Part shown: piece after piece, positions 5,959 to 13,674 of the stretch
Layout of the letters: every line of letters begins with the position of its first letter
How positions within the stretch are numbered: the stretch's first letter is position 1
Assembly: GCA_045636265.1 (NCBI GenBank)
Contig: JAZTXD010000013.1
Span: 1 to 13,892 of the forward strand
Origin: Flemingiibacterium sp045636265
Lineage (GTDB): Bacteria > Bacillota > Clostridia > Oscillospirales > CAG-272
Reading direction: 5' to 3'
Length of the DNA stretch: 13,892 nucleotides
Made by a program: the position numbers and the translations under genes
The notes under the pieces: generated by a model
What the model saw: only the letters and a program-made list of their open reading frames with translations
Database searches by the model: none
What the model was told of the DNA's origin: nothing

Positions 5959-8220
5959 GTAAACGCCGCCTACTAAGAGACTCTCAAGTAGTTCGTTTTC
6001 TCGGGACGTCATAGCGAAGTTAATTTTAGTACGTTCGTCGCATTGTACGTAGCTATCTTTACCCGTCTCTTGAAAGCTCGAGAGGGTCATAAACTTATGA
6101 CACGGGTAGCCGTGGCGACTCTTGAACCCGTCAGAGAGTTGGAACGACGGGCGGGCAATCTCTAAGTAGACCGCTCTATTTTCTTTCGACGTACAAGCGG
6201 GGCTATGGCTCGCGGTTCTCTGACTCGTAAGGTCAGCCCCCGCAATATTAGAGAGACTCGTCGCCGCACTAATCGCGCCGCCCGCTATAGCTATAGGGTT
6301 ACCCGTCGCCGCGCCAATACCGACGCCCGCCGCCGCGCTCATAACAGTACTAGCGGTCTTTATGCCTACTTGGGCGCGGTCGGTAGCTGTAAGCGGTATG
6401 TCAACGCCACAGTTACCCGCAACGCTCAGATATTGACAGTAATCATCAAGTATTATCCTCGCGCAACAATCGCCCGTCACAAGGTCGATATCATATTTAA
6501 CCGTTATCTTGCGGTTAATAACGTAGCTCGCGTCGATGTCTACGTCTCCACAGTACGGCAAGTGTAAACGTAACTTTGTATAAGGGCTATAATCTAAGAA
6601 CGTCGGCGCGCTAGGGTTCTTAGCCCTGTAGGTGTATGACCCGATTGTAATTGTATAGAGTGTGTCTACTTCTCCCGCCTGTAGTCCAAAGTTTACGTTA
6701 CCGACTACAATATCCTTTTGTGTGCCCGACCTAGAGAACGGAAACCACTTACAAGATATTATATTTTCTATGGGGTTACTCTGTACCTTGAGCACGTCAA
6801 AATAGCTTTGTGTCCACAGCTTAGAGCCTACATTTTCAAGTTTATGTGAGTCCATCGAGTAGGTCTTTGTAAGTACACAGTTACCCGAAAAACCTACGGG
6901 CTCGTAAGGCTGATAGGGCGGCGGGTCGGGGTCGGGGTCGTCCTCGGGATAGGTCGGAGGGTCGTCGTCCTCGTCCCCGCTCGGCTTGCCTAACGATACG
7001 TGTACAAAGGTCTTAAACGGGGGCTCTTTTTCGCTATTGTCAATTTCGACTACTGCAATATCGGCAAGACTAGCGACCTCGCGCGGTACTTTCACACAAA
7101 ATAGTTTACCCCATTTTGTAACGCTAGCGTCTCCCGTCCATTCGAGTATCTCAAATCTTAAATAATAGTACATCATGTTTGCGATACCATCGACGCCCCA
7201 TAATGCTATACGCTCAACGGTGGATTTACTACTTGCTATGTTATTAAAGGCTGATAAGTAAGGTCTGTTATAACTCCCCAAGTCCCACTTATACACGTTT
7301 TTATTTACATACCACATCTGTTCAGCGGGTTGAACTATGCCGTCAACTGTCCATATAGCGTCTGAGTCGTTTACGTCTAAAATAAAATGCGGGTACTCCC
7401 ATACTTTAGGCGTCACCAATAAGAACGAAAACGGGGGATTGATTAAGCTAATATTTTCAGAGTGCCACTTTACCGATACATTAGGGTCTTTAGTACCATC
7501 GACGTAAACGTCGAAGTGTAACTCTGCCTCTTGCTCGGGCGTTAAGTTCTCATCGAAAATTAGCGCGGCTATTAGATACTTTTGTACGTCATTACCCGTA
7601 AGCTCTGACGGAATAGTTACTGCGGGATAAGTGTCGCCGCTAAATATCCACTCGGACGGATAATTATTAGAATACCCCTGTCCCAAATTCGCGCTTACTT
7701 TGCCGTATTTAATATCTATATCCGACCACCTAGCGGCGCGAGAGTAAGGGTCGCGTATAGGGTCTTGCGTAGTACCTATATACATAGGACACCAAAAACC
7801 GTCAAACGCCGAGTATTTGCGAACCATCCAATCAAACAGAGACGCCGCCGTCTGAGTTTCGCCGCCGAAAAAATAGTCCTTAAATTGGTTAGCGATTGCT
7901 AACAAATTACCGCCATTTGTAGCCGTTAACACGTCGTTACCGTCTAATGTTACCGTCATAACAGTATGGTCTGTGTCTCCGTCGTCATGTGTCCCGTCAA
8001 CAACTCGCCAATCCTCGCGGATAGTGCAACTAGCCCCAACTATGCCTATTAAAATATTATGCCCGACGGGCTGACCGTAGTTATCAGACCACCCGCAATA
8101 CATATGGCAAAAAGCCCCGTCCGGACTCTCGAGCCTGTATTCTGCGTGTACGTCGGCGGGTATTAACCCGCTTGTATATCCGTTTCCAATATTATGGTAT
8201 GAATTTTCTAGTCTAAGCAC
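5953..8220 (-). CDS. Tail knob protein, main part (phi29 gp9-like)
   Basis: The C-terminal half carries knob features. FLDYSPYTKLRLHLPYCGDV resembles the conserved core of phi29-like knob and tail-tube proteins. A roughly 43-residue Gly/Ala-rich hydrophobic segment (about 625-667) corresponds to the long loops of gp9 that line the tube and insert into the membrane. The C-terminus has GYPCHKFMTL and ends LLVGGVYV. The first 415 residues are an extra domain I do not recognise, perhaps for receptor binding, joined by an Asp/Pro-rich linker (about 417-445). I place the start at GTG 8220 because GGGGGGTG (8227-8234) is a well-placed ribosome site for it; a GTG at 8229 lies inside that site. The typical gp9 N-terminal domain is encoded separately just upstream in another frame. 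Confidence 0.75.
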   Translation of the reverse strand: MLRLENSYHNIGNGYTSGLIPADVHAEYRLESPDGAFCHMYCGWSDNYGQPVGHNILIGIVGASCTIREDWRVVDGTHDDGDTDHTVMTVTLDGNDVLTATNGGNLLAIANQFKDYFFGGETQTAASLFDWMVRKYSAFDGFWCPMYIGTTQDPIRDPYSRAARWSDIDIKYGKVSANLGQGYSNNYPSEWIFSGDTYPAVTIPSELTGNDVQKYLIAALIFDENLTPEQEAELHFDVYVDGTKDPNVSVKWHSENISLINPPFSFLLVTPKVWEYPHFILDVNDSDAIWTVDGIVQPAEQMWYVNKNVYKWDLGSYNRPYLSAFNNIASSKSTVERIALWGVDGIANMMYYYLRFEILEWTGDASVTKWGKLFCVKVPREVASLADIAVVEIDNSEKEPPFKTFVHVSLGKPSGDEDDDPPTYPEDDPDPDPPPYQPYEPVGFSGNCVLTKTYSMDSHKLENVGSKLWTQSYFDVLKVQSNPIENIISCKWFPFSRSGTQKDIVVGNVNFGLQAGEVDTLYTITIGSYTYRAKNPSAPTFLDYSPYTKLRLHLPYCGDVDIDASYVINRKITVKYDIDLVTGDCCARIILDDYCQYLSVAGNCGVDIPLTATDRAQVGIKTASTVMSAAAGVGIGAATGNPIAIAGGAISAATSLSNIAGADLTSQRTASHSPACTSKENRAVYLEIARPSFQLSDGFKSRHGYPCHKFMTLSSFQETGKDSYVQCDERTKINFAMTSRENELLESLLVGGVYV
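6916..6937 (+). other. Potential G-quadruplex motif
   Basis: Four G-runs (GGG, GGG, GGGG, GGGG) are separated by loops of 4, 2 and 2 bases on the + strand, which is the template strand for the late transcript. It is produced by codons of the Asp/Pro-rich linker in the knob protein, so it may be incidental. Confidence 0.4.
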
Positions 8221-8698
8221 TTCCGACACCCCCCGCTACTGTTAAAAAGTAGTTGTCACCCGTCGCCTCGGGGAAAGCTCCAAACTCTCCCTTGGCGGGG
8301 TCTGTATACGTGATATATTTTTGCGATTGTACGGGTCTCTCGCTATCAGCGAATAACATAGAGTTTATCTTTTCCGACCGTATAACCTCTTGCTGTGACG
8401 CTAGTATTTTGTCCGCGTAAGTCATTAGCACATCGACGCTCATACGGTAACGGATAAGCCCGTCGTTCTCCTCGATAATGTCGTCGATAAAATACCATCG
8501 TTCCCACTTAGGGACGTAAGCGTAGTTAACAGCGGCGTACTTATCGCCCACCGTTTCGCGGCTTAATAGTATCTCGGGATTAAATACGCTAGACGGTTCT
8601 TTTATTCTAAACGTCTGTGTAATATCGACCACAAGAGACACGTTTTTTTTAACTTTCTTTCTATCGCTCTGTGTGATATAGAGTTGAATATCGCTCAT
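8213..8698 (-). CDS. Tail knob N-terminal domain, separate gene
   Basis: The 161-residue protein matches the pattern of the N-terminal domain of phi29-like knob proteins: a residue run ending in YFIDDI (about 70-75), then YRMSVDVLMTYADKILASQQ and a following VIRSEK, the order seen in gp9 (bound strand, VDVLxT helix, R-E/S). It ends NYFLTVAGGVGSA at a point where gp9 continues. The next gene begins within an overlap in the +1 frame, at a run of six C on the + strand. Either the knob is encoded as two coupled polypeptides, or the two parts are joined by +1 frameshifting, or the run contains a one-base sequencing error. The ATG overlaps the lower collar stop by four bases (ATGA). Confidence 0.7.
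   Translation of the reverse strand: MSDIQLYITQSDRKKVKKNVSLVVDITQTFRIKEPSSVFNPEILLSRETVGDKYAAVNYAYVPKWERWYFIDDIIEENDGLIRYRMSVDVLMTYADKILASQQEVIRSEKINSMLFADSERPVQSQKYITYTDPAKGEFGAFPEATGDNYFLTVAGGVGSA
8227..8234 (-). promoter_or_regulatory. Ribosome binding site / possible slippery G-run
   Basis: GGGGGGTG on the minus strand resembles other ribosome sites in this genome (GGGGGTG before the genes at 1820 and 12481) and is six bases from GTG 8220. The same six-G run is the place where removing one base would fuse the two knob reading frames. Confidence 0.5.
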
Positions 8699-9600
8699 AA
8701 TGCTAACACCCCCTCAGATATTAGGTTGCTAATATCGTGCGCGGTATCGTAGAGCCACCCGAAAGCCCGCCAAAATTCCGCGTCCTTGCCGAGGAGTTCG
8801 CCCGCGCTAAGTACGCCGATATTGCCATGACGGTCAAAGTTGCGCTCGTGCGTGTCGATTGCCGCATCCTGTTGGTGATGGTGCTCTATAGTTTCATCCT
8901 GTAAGTGTTTCTCGTAAACCTTATCAACCCGCGCTATCTCTGTCTCGGTGATAGTGTGCTCGGGTGTTTTGCTCTTACGATTGTATGGTTGTTCTGTCTC
9001 CGTGATAGTTCCGTGTTTGGTTTCTTCTTTTGAGTTGTTATACCAACTAGACGACTCAAAGGGGGCGTTCTGAGTTGTAACGGTAGTATCGCCCTCGCCC
9101 TTGGTTGTAACTATGTTTGCCTCGGTATAATCCTCTGTGATTATCTGAGGCGTTAGAGTTGTCTTTTGGTGGTTCGGGTTGTCATACCACGTTTCGACGG
9201 TCTTAGGCTTTGCCGTGTCTGTGTCAGACCCTTTACGCTCTCCATGTATATCCTGTACAAATTCGTGTTCTGTACCTTGGTAGTTCTCCACGGGGTTATA
9301 CTCAGCATCGATATACAAAAAGCACTTTTTAAACCATTCTACGCGCCTTTTAAGGTATGCCTTAATATTGAGCGACCAAAAGGGCACACCCGCAAACTCA
9401 GCCTCTACAGACCGCCGCAAACACCTAGAACCAAACACCGTTTCGAGCGTCTCGTCTATGGTCTGAGCGTACCCGTCAGCGTTTAATCGATTAAACGCCG
9501 CGCGGTCTGCCTCGGTCAGCGTTGCGTCATTGGCTAACGCCGCTACGAGGGTCTTTACTACCTCGTTACTGTTCGTCGTTTCGAGTTCTAGTATTGTCAT
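8695..9600 (-). CDS. Lower collar protein (phi29 gp11-like)
   Basis: The 301-residue protein lies directly after the portal and before the knob, as gp11 does relative to gp10 in phi29 (293 residues). Residues about 20-115 form the more conserved part, including FWSLNIKAYLKRRVEWFKKC and YIDAEYNPVENYQG. A long Thr/Glu-rich, low-complexity middle follows (about 125-245), and the C-terminus carries HGNIGVLSAGELLG, similar to the GNIGV motif common at the end of such collar proteins. The start ATG 9600 follows GGGGG at a suitable distance; the TTG/longer version would overlap the portal gene even more. The gene overlaps the portal end by 35 bases. A 16-bp palindrome copy is embedded at 9481-9496. 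Confidence 0.75.
   Translation of the reverse strand: MTILELETTNSNEVVKTLVAALANDATLTEADRAAFNRLNADGYAQTIDETLETVFGSRCLRRSVEAEFAGVPFWSLNIKAYLKRRVEWFKKCFLYIDAEYNPVENYQGTEHEFVQDIHGERKGSDTDTAKPKTVETWYDNPNHQKTTLTPQIITEDYTEANIVTTKGEGDTTVTTQNAPFESSSWYNNSKEETKHGTITETEQPYNRKSKTPEHTITETEIARVDKVYEKHLQDETIEHHHQQDAAIDTHERNFDRHGNIGVLSAGELLGKDAEFWRAFGWLYDTAHDISNLISEGVLAL
9481..9496. repeat. 16-bp dispersed palindrome, copy 6 (inside lower collar)
   Basis: A perfect consensus copy fully inside coding sequence, encoding FNRLN in the lower collar protein, the same peptide that copy 3 encodes in the unrelated polymerase. This suggests the DNA sequence rather than the peptide is under selection. Confidence 0.85.
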
Positions 9601-10492
9601 TTTCTGATACCCCCGTTTCTGAGCTCGTATTTGCCTCAAATACGGCTTTGTTAATCTCGACGGATAAATCTAAACCTAAGACCGTAGAGGCTTTTTTTGC
9701 CGCTATTTTGCGCGTTCTAAGCATATCGTCGAGTGAGTATTGATACATCGGTTTATCTTGGGCTACCTCGTCGGTTATCATGCGTTCTTTTTTATCGGTC
9801 GCTTTGCTTATGCCTATCTCCGTCAAAAACTCCTTGTATAAGTTCTGCCGAATATCCCAAAAGTCTATGATAGTATGGGCGGCGGGGTATGCCGTGGAAA
9901 TAGACCGCAAGCCCTCAGACGCTACGAGGCTATTAAGCCCGTCGTCGTCAACGATTGCCATTGTACGCCCGTCCTCTAACGCCTTATAAAAGTCTGCTAT
10001 ATCCTGTTTCTGTTTCTCGTCCTTGGCGGCTATAATACCAGTTGCGCGAGCGTTGATTAGAATAGCCTGTAAAGACAACTCGGCATGGGCTAACAAGTGT
10101 GCGTATCTCTGTACGAGCCGCCGAGTCGGTAAGTGTAAAGAGTTATTCTCGAATAGTACGACGTCCTCGTCTATGGTATTCGTCCCAAAGTCTACAGGAC
10201 ATGACCAAGTAAACTCTAGCCACTTGTCCGCGTACTCGGTTATGCCTGTTGGCGACCCGTTTGCAACGATGAAACGCCCTAAGCGGTTAGAATACAGAAC
10301 GCCCGCGATACCATCGCCCATTAGTTGTAGCCGTACCTCAAGCTCTTTTTGCTCGAACGGTAGCCCCGTCCATGTAAAGAGATTCAAGACCTTATTAGCT
10401 AAGACCTCGTACCATAGGCGATACGCTGTAGCATAGTCTAACTTTCTCTGTTTGAAAGTCTTATGTAGTTTATAGTCATTGAATATTGACAT
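9566..10492 (-). CDS. Portal / upper collar protein (phi29 gp10-like)
   Basis: The 308-residue protein is almost the same length as phi29 gp10 (309), the dodecameric connector at the head vertex through which DNA is packaged. The start ATG 10492 has GAGGG seven bases upstream. Near the N-terminus are LANKVLNLFTWTGLP and RLQLMGDGIAGVLY, typical of the clip and wing region; a central LAHAELSLQAILINARATGI reads as the long helices; and residues about 255-285 (PMYQYSLDDMLRTRKIAAKK) form the C-terminal part. The last 25 residues are Ser/Asn/Thr-rich. It follows the major capsid gene and precedes the lower collar gene, and works with the ATPase at 4564-5637. Confidence 0.8.
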   Translation of the reverse strand: MSIFNDYKLHKTFKQRKLDYATAYRLWYEVLANKVLNLFTWTGLPFEQKELEVRLQLMGDGIAGVLYSNRLGRFIVANGSPTGITEYADKWLEFTWSCPVDFGTNTIDEDVVLFENNSLHLPTRRLVQRYAHLLAHAELSLQAILINARATGIIAAKDEKQKQDIADFYKALEDGRTMAIVDDDGLNSLVASEGLRSISTAYPAAHTIIDFWDIRQNLYKEFLTEIGISKATDKKERMITDEVAQDKPMYQYSLDDMLRTRKIAAKKASTVLGLDLSVEINKAVFEANTSSETGVSENDNTRTRNDEQ

Positions 10493-10515
10493 AATAACCC
10501 TCGCTTTCAATTTGA

Positions 10516-10534
10516 GGCGGGGAAAGACCCCGCC
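10516..10534 (-). promoter_or_regulatory. GC-rich hairpin between capsid and portal genes
   Basis: In the late transcript GGCGGGG, loop TCTTT, CCCCGCC forms a 7-bp GC stem with no T-run. A palindrome copy lies immediately before it. It may be an mRNA 3' stabiliser or partial terminator that keeps capsid protein above portal protein. The loop is identical to that of the hairpin at 1776-1796. Confidence 0.6.
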
Positions 10535-10536
10535 CC

Positions 10537-10552
10537 GTTTAATTGATTAAAC
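10537..10552. repeat. 16-bp dispersed palindrome, copy 7 (capsid/portal gap)
   Basis: GTTTAATTGATTAAAC has one transition from consensus. It lies in the gap just after the capsid stop codon. Confidence 0.8.
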
Positions 10553-10554
10553 GC

Positions 10555-11721
10555 TTAGTTGATAGCGAAAACTACCGCGTTCTGTGTTACGTCCACGTAG
10601 TACATCTGACGACCCTTGAGCCAAATATTTGTAACCTCGTCAAGCGGGTTATAGATTGACTTGGTGCGGCGTTCGTCGATGGTAATACCCGCCGCCTCGC
10701 GGTCGTAAACGAGCCCGATTACGTTCGCCACTTCTACGGTGTCGCCGTTCTCTGTACCGTCGTCGATAGTCAGCTTGATTGCGGACGTTTCGTCGTAGCT
10801 GTAGTCGTCGCCCGCGCCCTGCCAAAACGGTACAACTACCTTATTCTCGGTAGGCAAGTCGACAAGCGATTCATGGTATGTCACGCTCGCTAAGTAGCTT
10901 TCTACGCTCTTGTCGAAGTCTGAGAGAATAGCTACATTGAGGTACTCTCTAGGGGTGAAACGCTCGTAACCCTCAGCCGCATGAAGTGTAGAAAGTGTTT
11001 TTAAGTGGTCAATTACGAGGGCGATACGCCTAGACGCATAGCGCAAGAACTCGCGGTCGAATAATGCCTCATTAGCCGTAAGAGCCTGTACATCGGCGTC
11101 GTTAGGATAAAGAGCCTTGTACTCGGTAAGGAGTTTTACATACTTAGCCCCGCCCGCGTTTACAGCGGTAACGGCAAGAGCTGAACGGCAAGTATTGCCG
11201 AGGTTCTCAATAGTACGCTCGAGCGCGCTACGCTGAGCGGTCATCATGCTATCGATAAATGCCGCCATCTGTTGCTCACCGAGGAAAGCTGTTTTAAGCT
11301 GAATATCGGGGTAAGTAGCGGGGATATTGAGCGCGGAAATCTTGTTATAAAGCCGCTGTTCAATCTCGAGCGGGCTAACAGCGAAAGGATTCGACGGCAT
11401 GTCGTCGGTATCATTCCACGCGGGGTCAGCCTCTACGCTAGGGAGTTTTGTATGCAAACGCTGCAAGATTGCTCCATACTCCCAGCCGTCACGGAATAAG
11501 CCACTTGTCAGCTGTGCCATATACGGACGATTGTCGAGCTCGGTGCGGGCGATTCTATCCCACAATGTCTTGAAAAAGGTTTCTACGTTCTTATCGGATG
11601 AAAGAACAGTTTTACCGAAGTCGATAAAGCTACGGGTGTCTGTCACGGCTACCGCTGTGCCTTGGTTAGCCTGTGCGTTTAAGGAGTTACAAATTTCGTA
11701 AATTTGATTTACTTCGCTCAT
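10555..11721 (-). CDS. Major capsid protein
   Basis: The 388-residue protein lies between the fibre-like genes and the portal, as phi29 gp8 (448 residues) does between scaffold and connector. It is soluble and of mixed helix and strand, has no signal peptide, and resembles phi29-like capsid proteins: an early IDFGKTVLSSDKNVETFF segment, a long central helix (MAAFIDSMMTAQRSALERTI, about 151-170) and a late strand-rich part with FTPREYLNVAILSDFDKSVE and VVPFWQG. The C-terminus (NIWLKGRQMYYVDVTQNAVV) is strand-rich. The ATG at 11721 has an AGAGAGG ribosome site ten bases upstream. An HK97 fold is expected from the family. The call is based on family-like segments, length and strict gene order. 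Confidence 0.8.
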   Translation of the reverse strand: MSEVNQIYEICNSLNAQANQGTAVAVTDTRSFIDFGKTVLSSDKNVETFFKTLWDRIARTELDNRPYMAQLTSGLFRDGWEYGAILQRLHTKLPSVEADPAWNDTDDMPSNPFAVSPLEIEQRLYNKISALNIPATYPDIQLKTAFLGEQQMAAFIDSMMTAQRSALERTIENLGNTCRSALAVTAVNAGGAKYVKLLTEYKALYPNDADVQALTANEALFDREFLRYASRRIALVIDHLKTLSTLHAAEGYERFTPREYLNVAILSDFDKSVESYLASVTYHESLVDLPTENKVVVPFWQGAGDDYSYDETSAIKLTIDDGTENGDTVEVANVIGLVYDREAAGITIDERRTKSIYNPLDEVTNIWLKGRQMYYVDVTQNAVVFAIN

Positions 11722-11794
11722 TTTTTACTACCTCTCTTTCTTTTAGTTGTTTATGCTAAACTACGACTCGTTGACATTTTGGGACGCTTTCTTT

Positions 11795-12481
11795 TTATTT
11801 TTTCGTCGTAGTTTTGCGCTTGGTTGTCGCTTTCTTTACGGTATTAGTTACCGCCTGTTTAATCGATTGAACGATAGAGCGGTTAGCAACGCTAACTTTT
11901 TTACGTACAATAACTTTCATTGTTACCTCTTTGTTAATGGCACTACCCGACGGGTGATATACGTGTACGTTACAAGATAAGTAACGAGCACTACCGCTAT
12001 CGACCACAAATAACCATGACTTACCTAGTATAAAAGTCTCCTCGAGTGCGGCGTCTGTACCATTAACGATTACGTTTACGAGTTCAAAGTCTGTGAGCGG
12101 TTCGTCGTTCTCAAGCTCGCATACAACAAACGGGATAACAGCCCATGACGTAGAGCCCGCAAAGTAGGCGTATAGCTGTATAGTCTCGGGGTCACTTACG
12201 TATAGCTCGTACTCGGGCGTATACTCGGGCGGTATAGAATAGATATTGTTACCTATTGCTAACTTTTCGAGTGTCGCGCTTGCTGTCCCGCTCGGGTTCG
12301 CCTCGACGTTCTCGGGCTCGGGTATCGCGTAAATATTGTTACCTACTGCTAACTTTTCGAGCGTATCTGTAGCCGCCCCGCTTGGGTTCGCCTCTACGTA
12401 AGTACCGCCCCCGCCGCTGTTCGCTTTGAGTTTGTCTATCTCGCATTGTATTTCATTAACCCACTTTTCAAGCATGCCCAT
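11795..12481 (-). CDS. Fibre-like structural protein with tandem repeats
   Basis: The 228-residue protein starts at ATG 12481, which follows AGGGGGTGA; an upstream TTG lacks a ribosome site. A short coiled coil (EKWVNEIQCEIDKLK) is followed by two tandem modules of about 30 residues, each containing VEANPSG, then TLEKLAxGNNIYxIP. Such modules occur in trimeric fibre and baseplate proteins of many phages. A strand-rich domain with YELYVSDPETIQLYAYF follows, and the last 25 residues are strongly basic (KKATTKRKTTTKK). Next to the capsid gene, it occupies the place of phi29 head fibre gp8.5. A palindrome copy is embedded near its end. The basic tail could contact DNA or a surface; this is a guess. 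Confidence 0.6.
   Translation of the reverse strand: MGMLEKWVNEIQCEIDKLKANSGGGGTYVEANPSGAATDTLEKLAVGNNIYAIPEPENVEANPSGTASATLEKLAIGNNIYSIPPEYTPEYELYVSDPETIQLYAYFAGSTSWAVIPFVVCELENDEPLTDFELVNVIVNGTDAALEETFILGKSWLFVVDSGSARYLSCNVHVYHPSGSAINKEVTMKVIVRKKVSVANRSIVQSIKQAVTNTVKKATTKRKTTTKK
11857..11872. repeat. 16-bp dispersed palindrome, copy 8 (inside fibre gene)
   Basis: GTTTAATCGATTGAAC has one transition from consensus. It lies within the coding sequence of the fibre-like gene (encoding part of VQSIKQ), about 60 bases from its end. Confidence 0.8.
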
Positions 12482-12485
12482 AGCG

Positions 12486-13397
12486 TCACCCCCTAACGAG
12501 GTTGAAACCAACGAACGCGCCCTGTGCGTAGCTCTGTGTAAGTTTCATATAGGTATATTTGCACTTGTCCGCGGGGTCTGAATTACATACTGCTTTAATG
12601 CTAGTAGTCAAGTAAGCATTGAACGCTTGCTGTGATTGATTAGTTAACTCTAAAATACTATGGTCGTAGTTAGCCCCGTCAACACAAAAGCCGATAACTA
12701 CGTCTTTATTAAATAAGTCGTCCTCAAATCCGCTCTGACCGTCCTTGTACGCTTTATAGTCGTAGTCGTTTACGTCGTTTGAGAGTTGGTCAGAAGTGTA
12801 CGAGGTCTCGAATACTACGTAACCATGCTTACCCGCCGCTAACGTAGGGAAGTCTAATAAGCTAATAGCCGTACCGAGAGCCTCGAAAGCAAACATAACA
12901 CCACAATGATTAGCGTCTACTGTGATACCCTTTTTAACGATAGTATCGGCATAGTCTGAACTAAGAGTGATAGCGTTTACGTTCTCGGGTGTATCCTGTA
13001 ATAAAAGACCCAAAATATAGACCTTACCGACCTCAAGAACTACGTCGTCAATATTTACGTTTGTCTCGTCATCTTTCGCCCCACCGATAGCGATAACTTT
13101 TACGTCCTCTGCTATCTTAGTAGGTGTAGGTGCGTATAAAGTAGTTGTAACGTCGTCGACCGTAACAGACCCTACCTCTGCCCCACTTGTCAAAGTCTGC
13201 GATACTGAAACACTAGTAGGTGTAGGCGCGTATACGGTAGCCTCTATCTCGTTTACTGTCACGGTAGCTACTGCCGTACCGCTTTCGAGCGTGGGCGTAA
13301 TAGTTGGAATTTCCGCCGCTGTACTCGCCACAACGCTCTTGATTTTTTTCCTTAAAATGTCAATCTCTGAGAGTAGCTCGTCATACCATTTATTCAT
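12486..13397 (-). CDS. Head-fibre-like protein with repeated strands
   Basis: The 303-residue protein starts at ATG 13397 with AGGAGT six bases upstream. It has the same plan as its downstream neighbour: a short coiled coil (MNKWYDELLSEIDILRKKIK) and then two tandem modules of about 35 residues (SGTAVATVTVNEIEATVYAP and SGAEVGSVTVDDVTTTLYAP). These resemble the repeats of trimeric head fibres. The C-terminal 200 residues form a separate domain of unknown function (GVMFAFEALGTAISLLDF, VIGFCVDGANYDHS). It lies between the scaffold-position gene and the second fibre-like gene. A role in decoration or host binding is likely from family analogy. Confidence 0.6.
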   Translation of the reverse strand: MNKWYDELLSEIDILRKKIKSVVASTAAEIPTITPTLESGTAVATVTVNEIEATVYAPTPTSVSVSQTLTSGAEVGSVTVDDVTTTLYAPTPTKIAEDVKVIAIGGAKDDETNVNIDDVVLEVGKVYILGLLLQDTPENVNAITLSSDYADTIVKKGITVDANHCGVMFAFEALGTAISLLDFPTLAAGKHGYVVFETSYTSDQLSNDVNDYDYKAYKDGQSGFEDDLFNKDVVIGFCVDGANYDHSILELTNQSQQAFNAYLTTSIKAVCNSDPADKCKYTYMKLTQSYAQGAFVGFNLVRG

Positions 13398-13659
13398 TTT
13401 CTGACTCCTCACTTTCGTTAGGTTCGCTAACACTCTCAGCCTCTACAGGCTCGAGAGTCTCGCTTTTTGTTTCGGTTACTAACGTCTTAGTCTCGTCCAA
13501 CAAGTCGTCCTCTGTTCGGTTCGCTAACAACTCCGCGACCTTTTTAGCTATTGCCTCTACCGTCTTGTTATCCATAGTAATCTGAGGCGTAGGGCTCTGA
13601 GCTAATCGAGCCGCGTTGTCGTCAGCGATTGCCTTGCTTAAAATATCAATGTTTTTCAT
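13390..13659 (-). CDS. First late gene, scaffold-position acidic protein
   Basis: The 89-residue protein is the first gene of the late operon. Residues 1-55 are helical (MKNIDILSKAIADDNAARLA, then KTVEAIAKKVAELLANR) and the rest is a disordered Glu/Ser/Thr-rich acidic tail. Its size and place match phi29 scaffold gp7 (98 residues), which is also small, charged and helical, but I see no specific sequence match and the capsid gene is not adjacent. An AAAGGGG ribosome site precedes the ATG, and the gene overlaps the next start by eight bases. Confidence 0.5.
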   Translation of the reverse strand: MKNIDILSKAIADDNAARLAQSPTPQITMDNKTVEAIAKKVAELLANRTEDDLLDETKTLVTETKSETLEPVEAESVSEPNESEESENE

Positions 13660-13674
13660 CTTTAACCCCTTTCC

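Noticed and set aside
6205..6567. Open frame of 120 Arg-rich residues on the + strand
   Set aside because: It lies wholly opposite the knob gene, has a composition typical of an antisense shadow frame and no clear ribosome site.
10023..10436. Open frame of 137 residues on the + strand
   Set aside because: Antisense to the portal gene, which has a strong family-like sequence and correct length.
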